A stretch of DNA of 64,000 bases from Hydrogenophilales bacterium (GCA_016703155.1 JADJCP010000001.1:930001-994000); one strand, 5' to 3'; shown: positions 1 through 7,742, counted from the stretch's first letter. The notes: generated by a model from the sequence alone, not told the origin. Numbers and translations are program-made.

Positions 1-1
1 G

Positions 2-952
2 GCGGCGAGAGGTGTCGCCCAGGGCCAGATGACCATCGGCGACCTAGTACTGGTCAATGCCTACCTGATCCAATTGTTCATCCCGCTGAACTTCCTGGGG
101 ACTGTCTATCGGGAAATCCGCAACGCGCTGACCGATATGGAAAAGCTCTTCGGCCTGTTGCAGCGGCCGCCGGAGATTGTCGACACACCCGGCGCGGCAC
201 CCCTGGAGCCGGGCCAGGGCGAAGTCCGCTTCGAGCATGTCGCGTTTGCCTACGACCCGCGCCGCGCCATCCTCGACGACGTCAGCTTCACCATCCCGGC
301 GGGCCGGAAGCTGGCCGTGGTCGGCGCCAGCGGTGCCGGCAAGTCGACGCTGTCGCGGTTGTTGTTCCGGTTCTACGACGTCACCGGCGGCGCCATACGC
401 ATCGATGGCCAGGACATCCGTGGCGTCACCCAGCAAAGCCTGCGCAGCGCCATCGGCATGGTGCCCCAGGACACCGTGCTGTTCAACGACAGCCTCTACC
501 ACAACATCGGCTACGGTCGCCCCGGGGCCAGCCGTGCCGAAGTCGAGGAAGCCGCCCGCGCCGCCCACCTCGACCAGTTCATCGCCAACCTGCCCGACGG
601 CTACGACACCATCGTCGGCGAGCGCGGCCTGAAGCTCTCCGGCGGCGAGAAGCAACGTGTCGCCATCGCCCGCGCCGTGCTCAAGAATCCGCTCATCCTG
701 GTGTTCGACGAGGCCACCTCGTCGCTCGACAGCGCCACGGAACAGGCCATCCAGGAAGAGTTGCGGCGCATCTCGGAAAACCGCACGACACTGATCATCG
801 CCCACCGCCTGTCGACGGTCGTCGATGCCGACGAGATTCTGGTGCTGGACAATGGCCGCATCGTCGAGCGTGGCAACCATGCCGAACTGATGATGCGCGA
901 CCGCCGCTATGCCGAGATGTGGCGCTTGCAGCTACGCGACAGCGGCCTCTGA
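2..952 (+). CDS. ABC exporter, Atm1/MsbA-like, 3' part
   Basis: This is the C-terminal part of a fused membrane/ATPase ABC exporter; the reading frame is open to the window edge, so the start lies upstream. The first ~50 residues are the end of the transmembrane domain, followed by a complete nucleotide-binding domain: Walker A GASGAGKST, signature LSGGEKQR, Walker B LILVFDEATSS and the H-loop IAHRLS. The sequence just before the ATPase (a FIPLNFLG segment, then YREIRNALTDMEKLF) resembles the Atm1/HMT heavy-metal or glutathione-conjugate exporter group. The ATPase acts at the cytoplasmic face of the inner membrane. The exact substrate cannot be read from this fragment. Confidence 0.9.
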   Translation, partial: AARGVAQGQMTIGDLVLVNAYLIQLFIPLNFLGTVYREIRNALTDMEKLFGLLQRPPEIVDTPGAAPLEPGQGEVRFEHVAFAYDPRRAILDDVSFTIPAGRKLAVVGASGAGKSTLSRLLFRFYDVTGGAIRIDGQDIRGVTQQSLRSAIGMVPQDTVLFNDSLYHNIGYGRPGASRAEVEEAARAAHLDQFIANLPDGYDTIVGERGLKLSGGEKQRVAIARAVLKNPLILVFDEATSSLDSATEQAIQEELRRISENRTTLIIAHRLSTVVDADEILVLDNGRIVERGNHAELMMRDRRYAEMWRLQLRDSGL

Positions 953-988
953 GACAGCGGCTACCCTGAAGGATATCGATGCCGCCAA

Positions 989-2184
989 CTATTCGCCCCG
1001 CACCGCGTTGCCTTCGGCCATGACCACCCGGTTTCGACCGGATTCCTTGGCCAGGTAGAGCGCCTTGTCGGCGGCGTTGATCATCGCTTCAAGACTGTTG
1101 GCGAGCGTCACCGTAGCGCCGATGCTGGCGGTGAATCGAAGTACACCCTCGAGCAGCGGAATCTCCAGGGCCGCGATCTTTTCCCGCAAGCGCTCGAGAT
1201 AGGCCCGCGGCTCTTCGACGTTGACGGCGACGATGCAAAACTCCTCACCGCCGAAACGCGCGGCGATGTCCGTGCCGCGGGTACCGCCAATCAGCAGTTT
1301 CGCCAGCGCCACCAGGGCCTGGTCGCCGACGTCGTGTCCATGCGCGTCGTTGATATGCTTGAAATGGTCGACATCGAGCATGGCGACGAGCACGCGGATC
1401 TGGCCGCGCAGTGCGCTCTTGTGCAGGACACAGCCGGTATCGAAGAGGTAGCGCCGGTTGTAGAGGCGCGTCAGATAGTCGCGGTTGGCCTGGTCGCGGA
1501 TCGTCTGGATGTCGTCGAGATGGTCCAGGCAGGTATTGATGCGGCCGACGAATTCTTCCAGCAAAAAGGGTTTGCGCACCAGATCGTTGGCGCCAGCCTT
1601 GAGGAAACGCACCCCCAGGAAGGAATCGTCCGACCCGGACAGACCGACCACCGTTCGATGCGTTCCAGGGCCTTCCTGCCGTCGCCGGCCTCGATGACCT
1701 GCAAACGCTGTGTCGCCAGGATGGTCTTCAGGTAGGCGCGATAGCTGACGCTGTCGTCGACCACCAAGGCCTTGCGTTCGCGGTTGCGCAAGACCCGGCG
1801 GACATCGCGCTGCACCGTTTCGATGGCACCCGGATTCTGTTTCACCACATAGTCGACGATAGGCTTGCTGCTGATGCGCGCGTGCAGACTCTCGTCCAGC
1901 ATGCCGGTCAGGACGATGGTGGCAATGCCGTTGCCGAGCACCAGATCCACCGCCTGACCATCTGGCGCATCGGGCAGGTTCAAGTCGACCACCGCGGCTT
2001 GATACGCCGAACCATGTTCGGTCAAGAGCTGCTCGCAGGCCTTGAAGGAATCGGCATAGTCGATGGGCAGGTCGGTGACCGACGCGAGCGAGCGCGTCAC
2101 CGCCATGCCGATGGCGCGGCTGTCGTCGACGACGAGGATGCGTTGCGGCGACAAGGGCTCGGGGGAGGCGGCATCGAGAGTCAT
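989..2184 (-). pseudogene. Two-receiver response regulator/diguanylate cyclase, internal deletion
   Basis: Two receiver domains followed by a GGDEF domain, split over two reading frames. The first frame, from ATG at 2184, encodes REC1 (RILVVDDSRAIG) and the start of REC2 (KALVVDDSVSYR), ending after GRKALERIE. The second frame resumes at VVGLSGSDDSFLG and runs to the stop at 989. The join lies near 1640-1665. Compared with a normal receiver, about 30-35 residues are absent, including the expected phospho-acceptor Asp of REC2. The cyclase domain looks intact, with GGEEF and an upstream RxxD inhibitory site five residues away. As it stands the gene cannot make the full protein: either a true deletion or an assembly fault. 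Confidence 0.8.
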
Positions 2185-2369
2185 GGTGCGTCGGATGATA
2201 GCGCCGTCCGAGGGCCTGCGATACCTCCTGACCACCTTGCCCGAGGCGGCCCATGGCCTGGGCCTGCTGAGGGTGGTCAGCAACTTCGCCCTGTCTTTCT
2301 GGTTACCACACCCCCGGCCATGACACATTCCCGACCCCCACCAGCAAATGACTGGTTGCGGTGCATGCC

Positions 2370-2384
2370 GCACCAAGGGCGTGC
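2370..2384. promoter_or_regulatory. NtrC-like binding site
   Basis: GCACCAAGGGCGTGC fits the GCAC-N7-GTGC core of NtrC sites. It is centred about 100 bp upstream of the transcription start predicted from the sigma-54 promoter, a normal position for an enhancer-binding protein. Further TGCACC half-sites lie on both sides (about 2360-2396). This suggests nitrogen-limitation control of the nrt operon. Motif evidence only. Confidence 0.5.
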
Positions 2385-2449
2385 ACCGCAATCACCATGC
2401 ACCCCGGCATTGTCAGACGTATCTGTTTATTATCAACATCTTATATAGT

Positions 2450-2466
2450 TGGCACGGGCCATGCTT
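2450..2466 (+). promoter_or_regulatory. Sigma-54 promoter of the nrt operon
   Basis: TGGCACGGGCCATGCTT matches the sigma-54 consensus TGGCACG-N4-TTGCW, with GG at 2451-2452 and GC at 2463-2464 separated by exactly 10 nt. Transcription would start near 2476, so the leader RNA of about 120 nt contains the hairpins and terminator described downstream. The stretch between the upstream response regulator (start 2184) and this promoter contains no convincing gene. Confidence 0.8.
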
Positions 2467-2511
2467 ATAAACGTTCGAGACGGGCCTCGACAGGGGTTCT
2501 TCGAAATTCAA

Positions 2512-2545
2512 GCACCAATGTCGGTGCACTCGGACAACGGCGTCC
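2512..2545 (+). promoter_or_regulatory. ANTAR (NasT-type) dual-hairpin leader before nrtA
   Basis: Two consecutive small hairpins with six-nucleotide loops: stem GCACC/GGTGC with loop AATGTC (2512-2527), and stem GGAC/GTCC with loop AACGGC (2532-2545). Both loops have A at position 1 and G at position 4, the published signature of the two-hairpin target of ANTAR antiterminators such as NasT, NasR and AmiR. The 3' arm of the second hairpin is also the start of the terminator stem beginning at 2540, so the two structures are mutually exclusive. A NasT-like ANTAR protein is encoded at 16807-17448. The inference is that nitrate-dependent antitermination controls nrtABC. Confidence 0.8.
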
Positions 2546-2584
2546 TTCCATGCGGGCAAGCGCATTGAAGGACGCTTTTTTTTG
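2540..2584 (+). terminator. Leader intrinsic terminator upstream of nrtA
   Basis: A nine-base stem GCGTCCTTC (2540-2548) pairs with GAAGGACGC (2567-2575) and is followed by an uninterrupted run of T residues to about 2584. It ends 14 nt before the nrtA start. It overlaps the second hexaloop hairpin, as expected for an attenuator relieved by an ANTAR protein. Confidence 0.85.
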
Positions 2585-2598
2585 CCAGGAGCCTAGCC

Positions 2599-3882
2599 AT
2601 GAAACAAACCGATTCTGAAATCATCACCCCAAATACGGAGATCAATCATGACAAACGCGACTTCCTCAAGAAGAGCGCCAGCCTGTCCGCGGCGGCGGCC
2701 ATCATGAGCCTGCTGGCGCCTGGAGTTCGCAGCGGCGCCTGGGCCGCCGGTTCCGATGCCCCGGAGAAGACCGAGGTGAAGATCGGCTTCATCCCCCTGA
2801 CCGACTGCGCCAGCGTCGCCATCGCCGCCGAGAAGGGCTTCGACAAGAAGTACGGCATCAAGATCATCCCCAGCAAGGAGGCGAGCTGGGCTGGCGTGCG
2901 CGACAAGCTGTCGAACGGCGAACTGGACGCGGCACACGTGCTCTACGGTCTGATCTACGGCCTGCAACTCGGCGTCGGCGGTCCGCAGAAGGACATGGCC
3001 GTGCTGATGACCATCAACAACAACGGCCAGGGCATCACCCTGAACAACGAGCTGAAGGCCAAGGGCGTCACCGACGGCGCCGGCCTGGCCAGGCTGGTCA
3101 AGGCCGAGCCCAAGGAATGGACCTTCGCCCAGACCTTCCCCACCGGCACCCACGCCATGTGGCTGTATTACTGGATGGGCACCTACGGCATCAACCCGAT
3201 GAAGGACGTCAAGGTGATCACCGTGCCGCCGCCGCAGATGGTGGCCAACATGCGGGTCGGCAAGATGGACGGCTACAGCGTCGGCGAGCCCTGGAACGCA
3301 CGGGCCGTGTGGGACAAGATCGGTTTCACCGCGGTGACCACCCAGGACATCTGGACCGACCATCCGGAAAAGGTGCTCGGCGCCACCCTGGAATTCATCC
3401 AGAAATACCCGAACACGGCGCGCGCCATGATCGCCGCCCTACTCGACGCCTCCAAGTACATCGACACCATGGCGAACCGCTCCGAGGTGGCCCGGATCAT
3501 CTCCGGCAAGTCCTACGTCAACACCGAGTTCGACGTCATCGAGGACCGCATGCTCGGCCAGTACGACAACGGCCTCGGCAGGAAGTGGCAGGACGCCAAC
3601 TACATGAAGTTCTACAACGACGGCAAGGTCAACTTCCCCTACCTGTCGGACGGCATGTGGTTCCTGACCCAGCACAAGCGCTGGGGCCTGCTCAAAGACC
3701 ACCCGGACTACCTGGGCACGGCCAGGAAAGTGAACCAGATCGCCCTCTACAAAGAGGCCGCCGCCATGGCCAAGGTGCCGGTACCCAAGACCGAGATGCG
3801 CACCTCGAAGCTGATCGACGGCGTCGTCTGGGACGGCAAAAACCCGAAGGCCTATGCGGATGGCTTCAAGGTGAAAGCGTAG
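2599..3882 (+). CDS. nrtA: Nitrate/nitrite ABC transporter substrate-binding protein
   Basis: A 427-residue periplasmic nitrate-binding protein of the NrtA/NasF family, length typical. The N-terminus carries a KRDFLKK segment and a hydrophobic stretch ending in GAWA, resembling a twin-arginine signal with Lys-Arg instead of Arg-Arg. The mature part begins EVKIGFIPLTDCA, the family hallmark. The start at 2599 is supported by CAGGAG just upstream. It is the first gene of nrtA-nrtB-nrtC, is expressed from a sigma-54 promoter and passes through an ANTAR-type attenuator leader. It would deliver nitrate to NrtB/NrtC for reduction by NasA and NirBD encoded downstream. Confidence 0.93.
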   Translation: MKQTDSEIITPNTEINHDKRDFLKKSASLSAAAAIMSLLAPGVRSGAWAAGSDAPEKTEVKIGFIPLTDCASVAIAAEKGFDKKYGIKIIPSKEASWAGVRDKLSNGELDAAHVLYGLIYGLQLGVGGPQKDMAVLMTINNNGQGITLNNELKAKGVTDGAGLARLVKAEPKEWTFAQTFPTGTHAMWLYYWMGTYGINPMKDVKVITVPPPQMVANMRVGKMDGYSVGEPWNARAVWDKIGFTAVTTQDIWTDHPEKVLGATLEFIQKYPNTARAMIAALLDASKYIDTMANRSEVARIISGKSYVNTEFDVIEDRMLGQYDNGLGRKWQDANYMKFYNDGKVNFPYLSDGMWFLTQHKRWGLLKDHPDYLGTARKVNQIALYKEAAAMAKVPVPKTEMRTSKLIDGVVWDGKNPKAYADGFKVKA

Positions 3883-3921
3883 TCGAAACAAGATGAATCT
3901 TAAGCGTAACACTCGGCGCCC

Positions 3922-4018
3922 TCCCCCTTTGTAAAGGGGGAATGAGGGGGATTTGACGGCGTTCGGATAGCCATTCGCCTAAGAAATCCCCCCTAGCCCC
4001 CCCTTTTTCAAAGGGGGT
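3922..4018. repeat. Interspersed paired-palindrome element (CCCCCTTT family)
   Basis: About 97 bp bounded by two G/C-arm hairpins: CCCCCTTTGTAAAGGGGG at 3923-3940 and a second C-run/TTT..AAA/GGGGG hairpin at about 3997-4017. The same architecture occurs inside hrpA (28753-28873), and single hairpins occur at 10587-10608 and 37648-37668. It lies between nrtA and nrtB, where it could act as an mRNA processing or attenuation element. It looks like a non-autonomous mobile repeat. No transposase is nearby. Confidence 0.75.
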
Positions 4019-4053
4019 ATGGACGCCTAGGCGCCTCACTCAAGGAGCCAACC

Positions 4054-4971
4054 ATGAGCGCAGTCACATTCAACGAAAGCAGTCTGGATCAAGTCATGAA
4101 CCAACCGAACAGCGTCAAGATCGAACCCGCCGAAGCGCCGCGCAAGCCGCGTCCGACGCCCTTCTTCGAAACCGAACGCGGCAAGGCCACGCTGGACTGG
4201 CTGGGCGGTGCCTTGCGCAGCGCCCTGCCGCCGGTCATCGGTATCGCCCTGTTCATCCTGCTCTGGCAGATCGTCTCCAGCAGCGGTGGCGAGAGCGGCC
4301 TGCCCGGCCCGGCCAAGACCTGGGAATCGGCCAAGGAATTGTTCGCCGACCCGTTCTACGACAACGGCCCCAACGACAAGGGCATCGGCTGGAACATCCT
4401 CGCCTCCCTGTACCGGGTCGGCGCCGGTTTCGGCCTGGCCGCCATGGTGGGCATTCCGCTCGGCTTCATGATCGGCCGTTTCCAGTTCCTCTCCGGGATG
4501 GTCGCGCCCATCATCAGCCTGCTGCGCCCGGTGTCGCCGCTGGCCTGGCTGCCCATCGGCCTGTATGTGTTCAAGGAAACCGATCCGGCCTCGATCTGGG
4601 TGATCTTCATCTCCAGCATCTGGCCGATCATCCTCAACACGGCGGCCGGCGTCTCGCAAGTGCCGCAGGACTACCTCAACGTCGCCCGGGTGCTCAACCT
4701 GTCCGAGTGGAAGATCTTCACCAAGATCCTGTTCCCCGCCGTGCTACCGCACCTGATGACCGGCATCCGCCTGTCCATGGGCGTCGCCTGGCTGGTTATC
4801 GTCGCAGCCGAAATGCTCACCGGCGGCACCGGCCTCGGCTTCTGGGTGTGGGACGAGTGGAACAACCTGAACGTCGAACACATCCTTATCGCCATCTTCA
4901 TCGTCGGCATCGTCGGCCTGATTCTCGAACAGGCCCTGGTGCTGATCGCGAAACGATTCAACTATGAGTGA
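4054..4971 (+). CDS. nrtB: Nitrate ABC transporter permease
   Basis: A 305-residue inner-membrane permease of the NrtB/SsuC/TauC type. After a ~50-residue cytoplasmic N-terminus there are about six hydrophobic segments. The coupling-helix EAA motif region is visible around GVSQVPQDYLNVARVLNLSE, followed by KILFPAVLPHLMTGIR. It forms the membrane channel for NrtA-bound nitrate and is energised by NrtC. AAGGAG lies about 8 nt before the ATG at 4054. A second Met (MNQPNSVKIE) 14 residues in is an alternative start. Confidence 0.93.
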   Translation: MSAVTFNESSLDQVMNQPNSVKIEPAEAPRKPRPTPFFETERGKATLDWLGGALRSALPPVIGIALFILLWQIVSSSGGESGLPGPAKTWESAKELFADPFYDNGPNDKGIGWNILASLYRVGAGFGLAAMVGIPLGFMIGRFQFLSGMVAPIISLLRPVSPLAWLPIGLYVFKETDPASIWVIFISSIWPIILNTAAGVSQVPQDYLNVARVLNLSEWKIFTKILFPAVLPHLMTGIRLSMGVAWLVIVAAEMLTGGTGLGFWVWDEWNNLNVEHILIAIFIVGIVGLILEQALVLIAKRFNYE

Positions 4972-4975
4972 GTAA

Positions 4976-5060
4976 CAGGTTCAAGAGGCAAGGTTCAAGG
5001 CCCAAGGAAACCTGAACCGTGCCCGTCTTGCCTTGCGTCCTGAATCTTGCACCTGGAGAA
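4976..5060. repeat. Intergenic CTTGAA-rich repeat
   Basis: The spacer between nrtB and nrtC consists of recurrent GTTCAAG, CAAGG, CTTGCC and TGAATCTTGC words in both orientations. A related block fills the spacer between soeC and soeB (21655-21722). Such CTTGAA-rich spacers suggest a dispersed non-coding repeat. The end of the block overlaps the ribosome-binding region of nrtC. Confidence 0.5.
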
Positions 5061-5063
5061 AAC

Positions 5064-5855
5064 ATGCACAGCTACCTGCAAATCGAAAACGCCGAGATGG
5101 TGTTCAACACCAAAAAAGGCAAGTTCACCGCCTTGCGCGACATCAACCTGAACGTGCAGAAAGGCGAGTTCATCGCGCTGATCGGCCACTCCGGCTGCGG
5201 CAAGTCGACCCTGCTCAACCTGGTCGCCGGCCTCACCGACGCCACCAACGGCGTGCTGCTGCTCAACAACCACGAGATCAAGGGCCCCGGTCCGGATCGC
5301 GGCATGGTGTTCCAGCAGCACTCCCTGCTGCCCTGGCTCACCTGCTTCGGCAACGTCCACCTCGCCGTCGAACGCGTCTTCGGCGCCAAGGAATCGAAGA
5401 AGGAACTCAAGGCGCGCACCGAGGCGGCCCTGGAACTCGTGCACCTGTCGCACGCCATGCACAAGCTGCCGGGCGAAATCTCCGGCGGCATGAAGCAACG
5501 CGTCGGCATCGCCCGCGCCCTGGCCATGGAACCGAAAGTGCTGCTCATGGACGAACCCTTCGGTGCCCTCGATGCCCTCACGCGCGCCAGCCTGCAGGAC
5601 GAACTCATGCGCATCGTCAGCGAAACCGGCGCCACCACGCTCATGGTCACCCACGACGTCGACGAAGCCGTGCTGCTGTCCGACCGCATCGTGATGATGA
5701 CCAACGGCCCCGCCGCCACCATAGGCGAAATCCTCAGCGTCGATCTGGAACGCCCGCGCGACCGCCTCGCCCTGGCCGAAAACGCCCACTACCACCACCT
5801 GCGCGGCAAGGTGCTGGAGTTCCTGTATCAGAAGCAGGTTAAGAAAGCGGCCTGA
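5064..5855 (+). CDS. nrtC: Nitrate ABC transporter ATP-binding protein
   Basis: A 263-residue ABC ATPase. Walker A GHSGCGKST lies near residue 40, the Q-loop is in VFQQHSLLPWL, the signature is ISGGMKQR, Walker B is LLMDEPFGALD and the H-loop is VTHDVDEA. It lacks the extra NrtA-like C-terminal domain of cyanobacterial NrtC, so it corresponds to the NrtD/NasD-type ATPase. The ATG at 5064 is preferred over an in-frame upstream start because TGGAGA precedes it and the protein then begins at the conserved ATPase fold. It is the last gene of the nrt operon, followed by a strong terminator. Confidence 0.92.
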   Translation: MHSYLQIENAEMVFNTKKGKFTALRDINLNVQKGEFIALIGHSGCGKSTLLNLVAGLTDATNGVLLLNNHEIKGPGPDRGMVFQQHSLLPWLTCFGNVHLAVERVFGAKESKKELKARTEAALELVHLSHAMHKLPGEISGGMKQRVGIARALAMEPKVLLMDEPFGALDALTRASLQDELMRIVSETGATTLMVTHDVDEAVLLSDRIVMMTNGPAATIGEILSVDLERPRDRLALAENAHYHHLRGKVLEFLYQKQVKKAA

Positions 5856-5876
5856 GCCAGCCCGCTATAGATCGTT

Positions 5877-5913
5877 AACGGCGACACGTTGACTAAACGT
5901 GTCGCCGTTTTTT
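5877..5913 (+). terminator. Intrinsic terminator of the nrt operon
   Basis: A perfect 14-bp stem, AACGGCGACACGTT (5877-5890) with AACGTGTCGCCGTT (5896-5909), loop GACTA, running into six T residues. It begins 22 nt after the nrtC stop codon. Confidence 0.93.
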
Positions 5914-6042
5914 CGATATAGCGACATTCCAGGTGGAGTCGAATACCCCCAGCAGCACTCAGCTGCGACGATATCAACCGGCCTTTCGTGGTTGCACATC
6001 TGATCCTTCAGTGAACCCGGCCCCACCGTACCCTGACAAAAT

Positions 6043-6085
6043 ATGGATTGAACGGACGTATCCATACGGATACCATTCAATCCAT
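6043..6085. promoter_or_regulatory. Nested palindrome at the toxin start (candidate operator)
   Basis: An outer inverted repeat ATGGATTGAA (6043-6052) with TTCAATCCAT (6076-6085) encloses a second one, GTATCC-ATAC-GGATAC (6058-6073). The outer arm overlaps the ATG of the toxin gene. Type II toxin-antitoxin operons are commonly autoregulated by binding such palindromes, so this is the likely operator of the downstream pair. The function is inferred from position and symmetry. Confidence 0.55.
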
Positions 6086-6389
6086 GAACACCTTCTACCG
6101 TACTGGCGAATTCGATGCTTGGCTGACAGGTCTGAAGGACAACCTGGCCAAGGCCCGCATCCTTTATCGGATCCGTGCGGCGGAATTAGGCAACTTCGGC
6201 GACTGCGAGCCTGTCGGCGACGGCGTGTCCGAAATACGCGTGCATGTCGGCCCCGGCTACCGCGTCTATTTCACCCGGCGTGAATCGGTCGTGTACTGGC
6301 TGCTATTGGGCAGCGACAAATCCACGCAGAAGCGCGACATCCAGCGCGCCAAACAGATATTGAAGACTCTCGACAAGGAACTGAAATGA
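6084..6389 (+). CDS. RelE/HigB-like toxin (addiction module killer protein)
   Basis: A 101-residue protein of the RelE/ParE superfamily, in the HigB-like killer-protein subgroup. Typical features are the N-terminal TGEFDAWLTGLKD, the central RIRAAELGNFGDCEPVGDGVSEIRV and the YRVYFTRR strand with a late Lys-rich helix. It probably acts as an mRNA interferase or gyrase-type poison held by the downstream antitoxin. The ATG at 6084 fits the family length better than the TTG at 6048. The toxin precedes and overlaps the antitoxin by 4 nt (ATGA), an order typical of this subgroup. The module sits between nrtC and nirB. Confidence 0.88.
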   Translation: MNTFYRTGEFDAWLTGLKDNLAKARILYRIRAAELGNFGDCEPVGDGVSEIRVHVGPGYRVYFTRRESVVYWLLLGSDKSTQKRDIQRAKQILKTLDKELK

Positions 6390-6670
6390 CTACCTTGGCA
6401 AAGTTCGACGCCGCCGATTACCTAGACAACGAAGCAGTCATCGCCGAATACCTCACCGCCGCGCTTGAAGACCCCAACCCCGAGGTGTTCCTGGCCGCCG
6501 TCGCCGATGTGGCGAAATCGCGCGGTATGACGCAACTGGCGAAGGACACGGGGCTGGGCCGTGAAAGTCTCTATAAAGCGCTGGCCCCCGGCGCCAAGCC
6601 ACGCTACGACACCATTCTGAAACTACTGCATGGGCTGGGCGTGAAATTGCATGCTGAGCCTGTGAGTTGA
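6386..6670 (+). CDS. HigA-like antitoxin (addiction module antidote)
   Basis: A 94-residue DNA-binding antitoxin. The N-terminus FDAADYLDNEAVIAEYL is characteristic of the addiction-module antidote family (COG3636), followed by a helix-turn-helix around MTQLAKDTGLGRESLYKAL. It should neutralise the upstream RelE-like toxin and repress the operon through the palindrome at 6043-6085. It is translationally coupled to the toxin by a 4-nt overlap. Confidence 0.88.
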   Translation: MTTLAKFDAADYLDNEAVIAEYLTAALEDPNPEVFLAAVADVAKSRGMTQLAKDTGLGRESLYKALAPGAKPRYDTILKLLHGLGVKLHAEPVS

Positions 6671-6807
6671 TGATCAGGGTTTGGGTAGCCTCTGAATATC
6701 CAACTACATATACCGGTAGCTGGCGCCAGTTAAAGAAAATAATTCGACACTGACCCCCTTTTGTTAAGGCGCAGAACTGTATGTGCTTGAAGAACTGGCC
6801 CTGTGGT

Positions 6808-7086
6808 CTACTTGTCGGCAGCATGAAATTGAATTCTCCCAACCCCAAAGGCACCCTTCGCGGCAAGCCAGCGAAAAACTGGGTAAGTTACGAGAAGGAA
6901 CAGCAGCGAAATAAAACCATTGATGATCGGTGCAGCAACAAACAGGAACAGCCAAGTGAACATGCTTAACTCTCCCCAGTGCATCCATGCATAGATGGGA
7001 CTCGCTACAAGGGTGGTTATTACTCCGGATAACAGAAACGGTCTGGCCAGTGTGCCAAATGACAGGATGCCGTTCTTTTCAACCAT
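6808..7086 (-). CDS. Small hypothetical membrane protein
   Basis: A 92-residue protein with about three hydrophobic segments (PFLLSGVITTLVASPIYAW; FTWLFLFVAAPIINGF; a third around SLLFLLVTYPVF) and a basic, soluble C-terminus. The ATG at 7086 has AGGGAA about 7 nt upstream. No family is recognised. It stands alone on the minus strand between the toxin-antitoxin pair and the nirB promoter region. It could be a small integral membrane protein of unknown role, and the gene call itself is moderately secure. Confidence 0.6.
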   Translation of the reverse strand: MVEKNGILSFGTLARPFLLSGVITTLVASPIYAWMHWGELSMFTWLFLFVAAPIINGFISLLFLLVTYPVFRWLAAKGAFGVGRIQFHAADK

Positions 7087-7625
7087 TGTGGTTTCCCTTT
7101 GGCGGGCTAACAATTAATGGAGAGACCCGTGGGTCCGGACATTCTTTAATATTTGGACGGCGCCAACAACGCCATATCCTCATGATTTATCAAGATTAAC
7201 CCTCCCGCCGGTCTCTATATGCATGTATGAAAAGGCGGACCCGGCGCTGTCTTCCTTTGCGTGACGGAATTATGGTCCAACTTTTTGTCGTCAACCATAG
7301 GAGCGTGCATTATGGGGTCACACCGCCCCCCGCCTGATGGATCTTGTATCCATCGTCCCATTACAGCCCCCGTACCGAGGATACCTGTCCGGCGAATGGC
7401 GGTTCCAGCTCGTATTCCGGCCTTCCCAAGGGCAAATTTCTAGCCGCTTTACAGGCGACTTCTGGCCGATTGCCGTCAGCAATCTATTTGCATGAGATCG
7501 ATGTCGATTGCCGGCGAGCAGTCATACCCCCTTGCCGCCCAAACCCAGTGCGCCCCGCCCCGCGACAGTGCGCCACGCCAGGGCATCATCCAACCATCCC
7601 ATTGATTCCTATGAACTTCTCTCTA
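7087..7625. other. Non-coding stretch upstream of the nirB promoter
   Basis: About 540 bp with no convincing gene: short open frames here lack ribosome-binding sites and recognisable protein features. It contains a direct repeat CAGTGCGCC (about 7547 and 7576) some 60-90 bp upstream of the sigma-54 promoter, which could be activator half-sites. No clear GCAC-N7-GTGC NtrC site was found. Confidence 0.4.
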
Positions 7626-7641
7626 TGGCACGTCCCTTGCT
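7626..7641 (+). promoter_or_regulatory. Sigma-54 promoter of nirB
   Basis: TGGCACGTCCCTTGCT is a full match to the sigma-54 consensus, with GG at 7627-7628 and GC at 7639-7640 (10-nt spacing). The predicted start near 7652 gives a ~90-nt leader before nirB. The motif is equivalent to the promoter before nrtA, so both halves of the nitrate pathway appear to share sigma-54 control. Confidence 0.85.
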
Positions 7642-7680
7642 AGTTACTCAGCAACAGCGCTTCGCAGCCTGAACAGTTTT

Positions 7681-7721
7681 GGACAACGGCGTCCTTCCCC
7701 CTGGGGATGGATGCCGTTTTT
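7681..7721 (+). promoter_or_regulatory. ANTAR-type hairpin and overlapping terminator before nirB
   Basis: GGAC-AACGGC-GTCC (7681-7694) is identical to the second hexaloop hairpin before nrtA, and the shared string extends for 18 nt. It overlaps a strong terminator stem, 7686-7700 pairing with 7703-7717 (one wobble and one mismatch), followed by five T residues. A clear first hexaloop hairpin was not found upstream, only weak candidates, so the dual-hairpin target may be degenerate here. NasT-type antitermination of nirBD-nasA is inferred. Confidence 0.75.
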
Positions 7722-7742
7722 ATTTGCCGAGAGGAAATGCAG

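Noticed and set aside
6740..6770. Sequence reminiscent of insertion-element ends (GACACTGACCCCC)
   Set aside because: No inverted partner, transposase or target duplication could be identified nearby.
7261..7643. Short open frames upstream of nirB
   Set aside because: They overlap the sigma-54 promoter, have no ribosome-binding site and no protein-like features.
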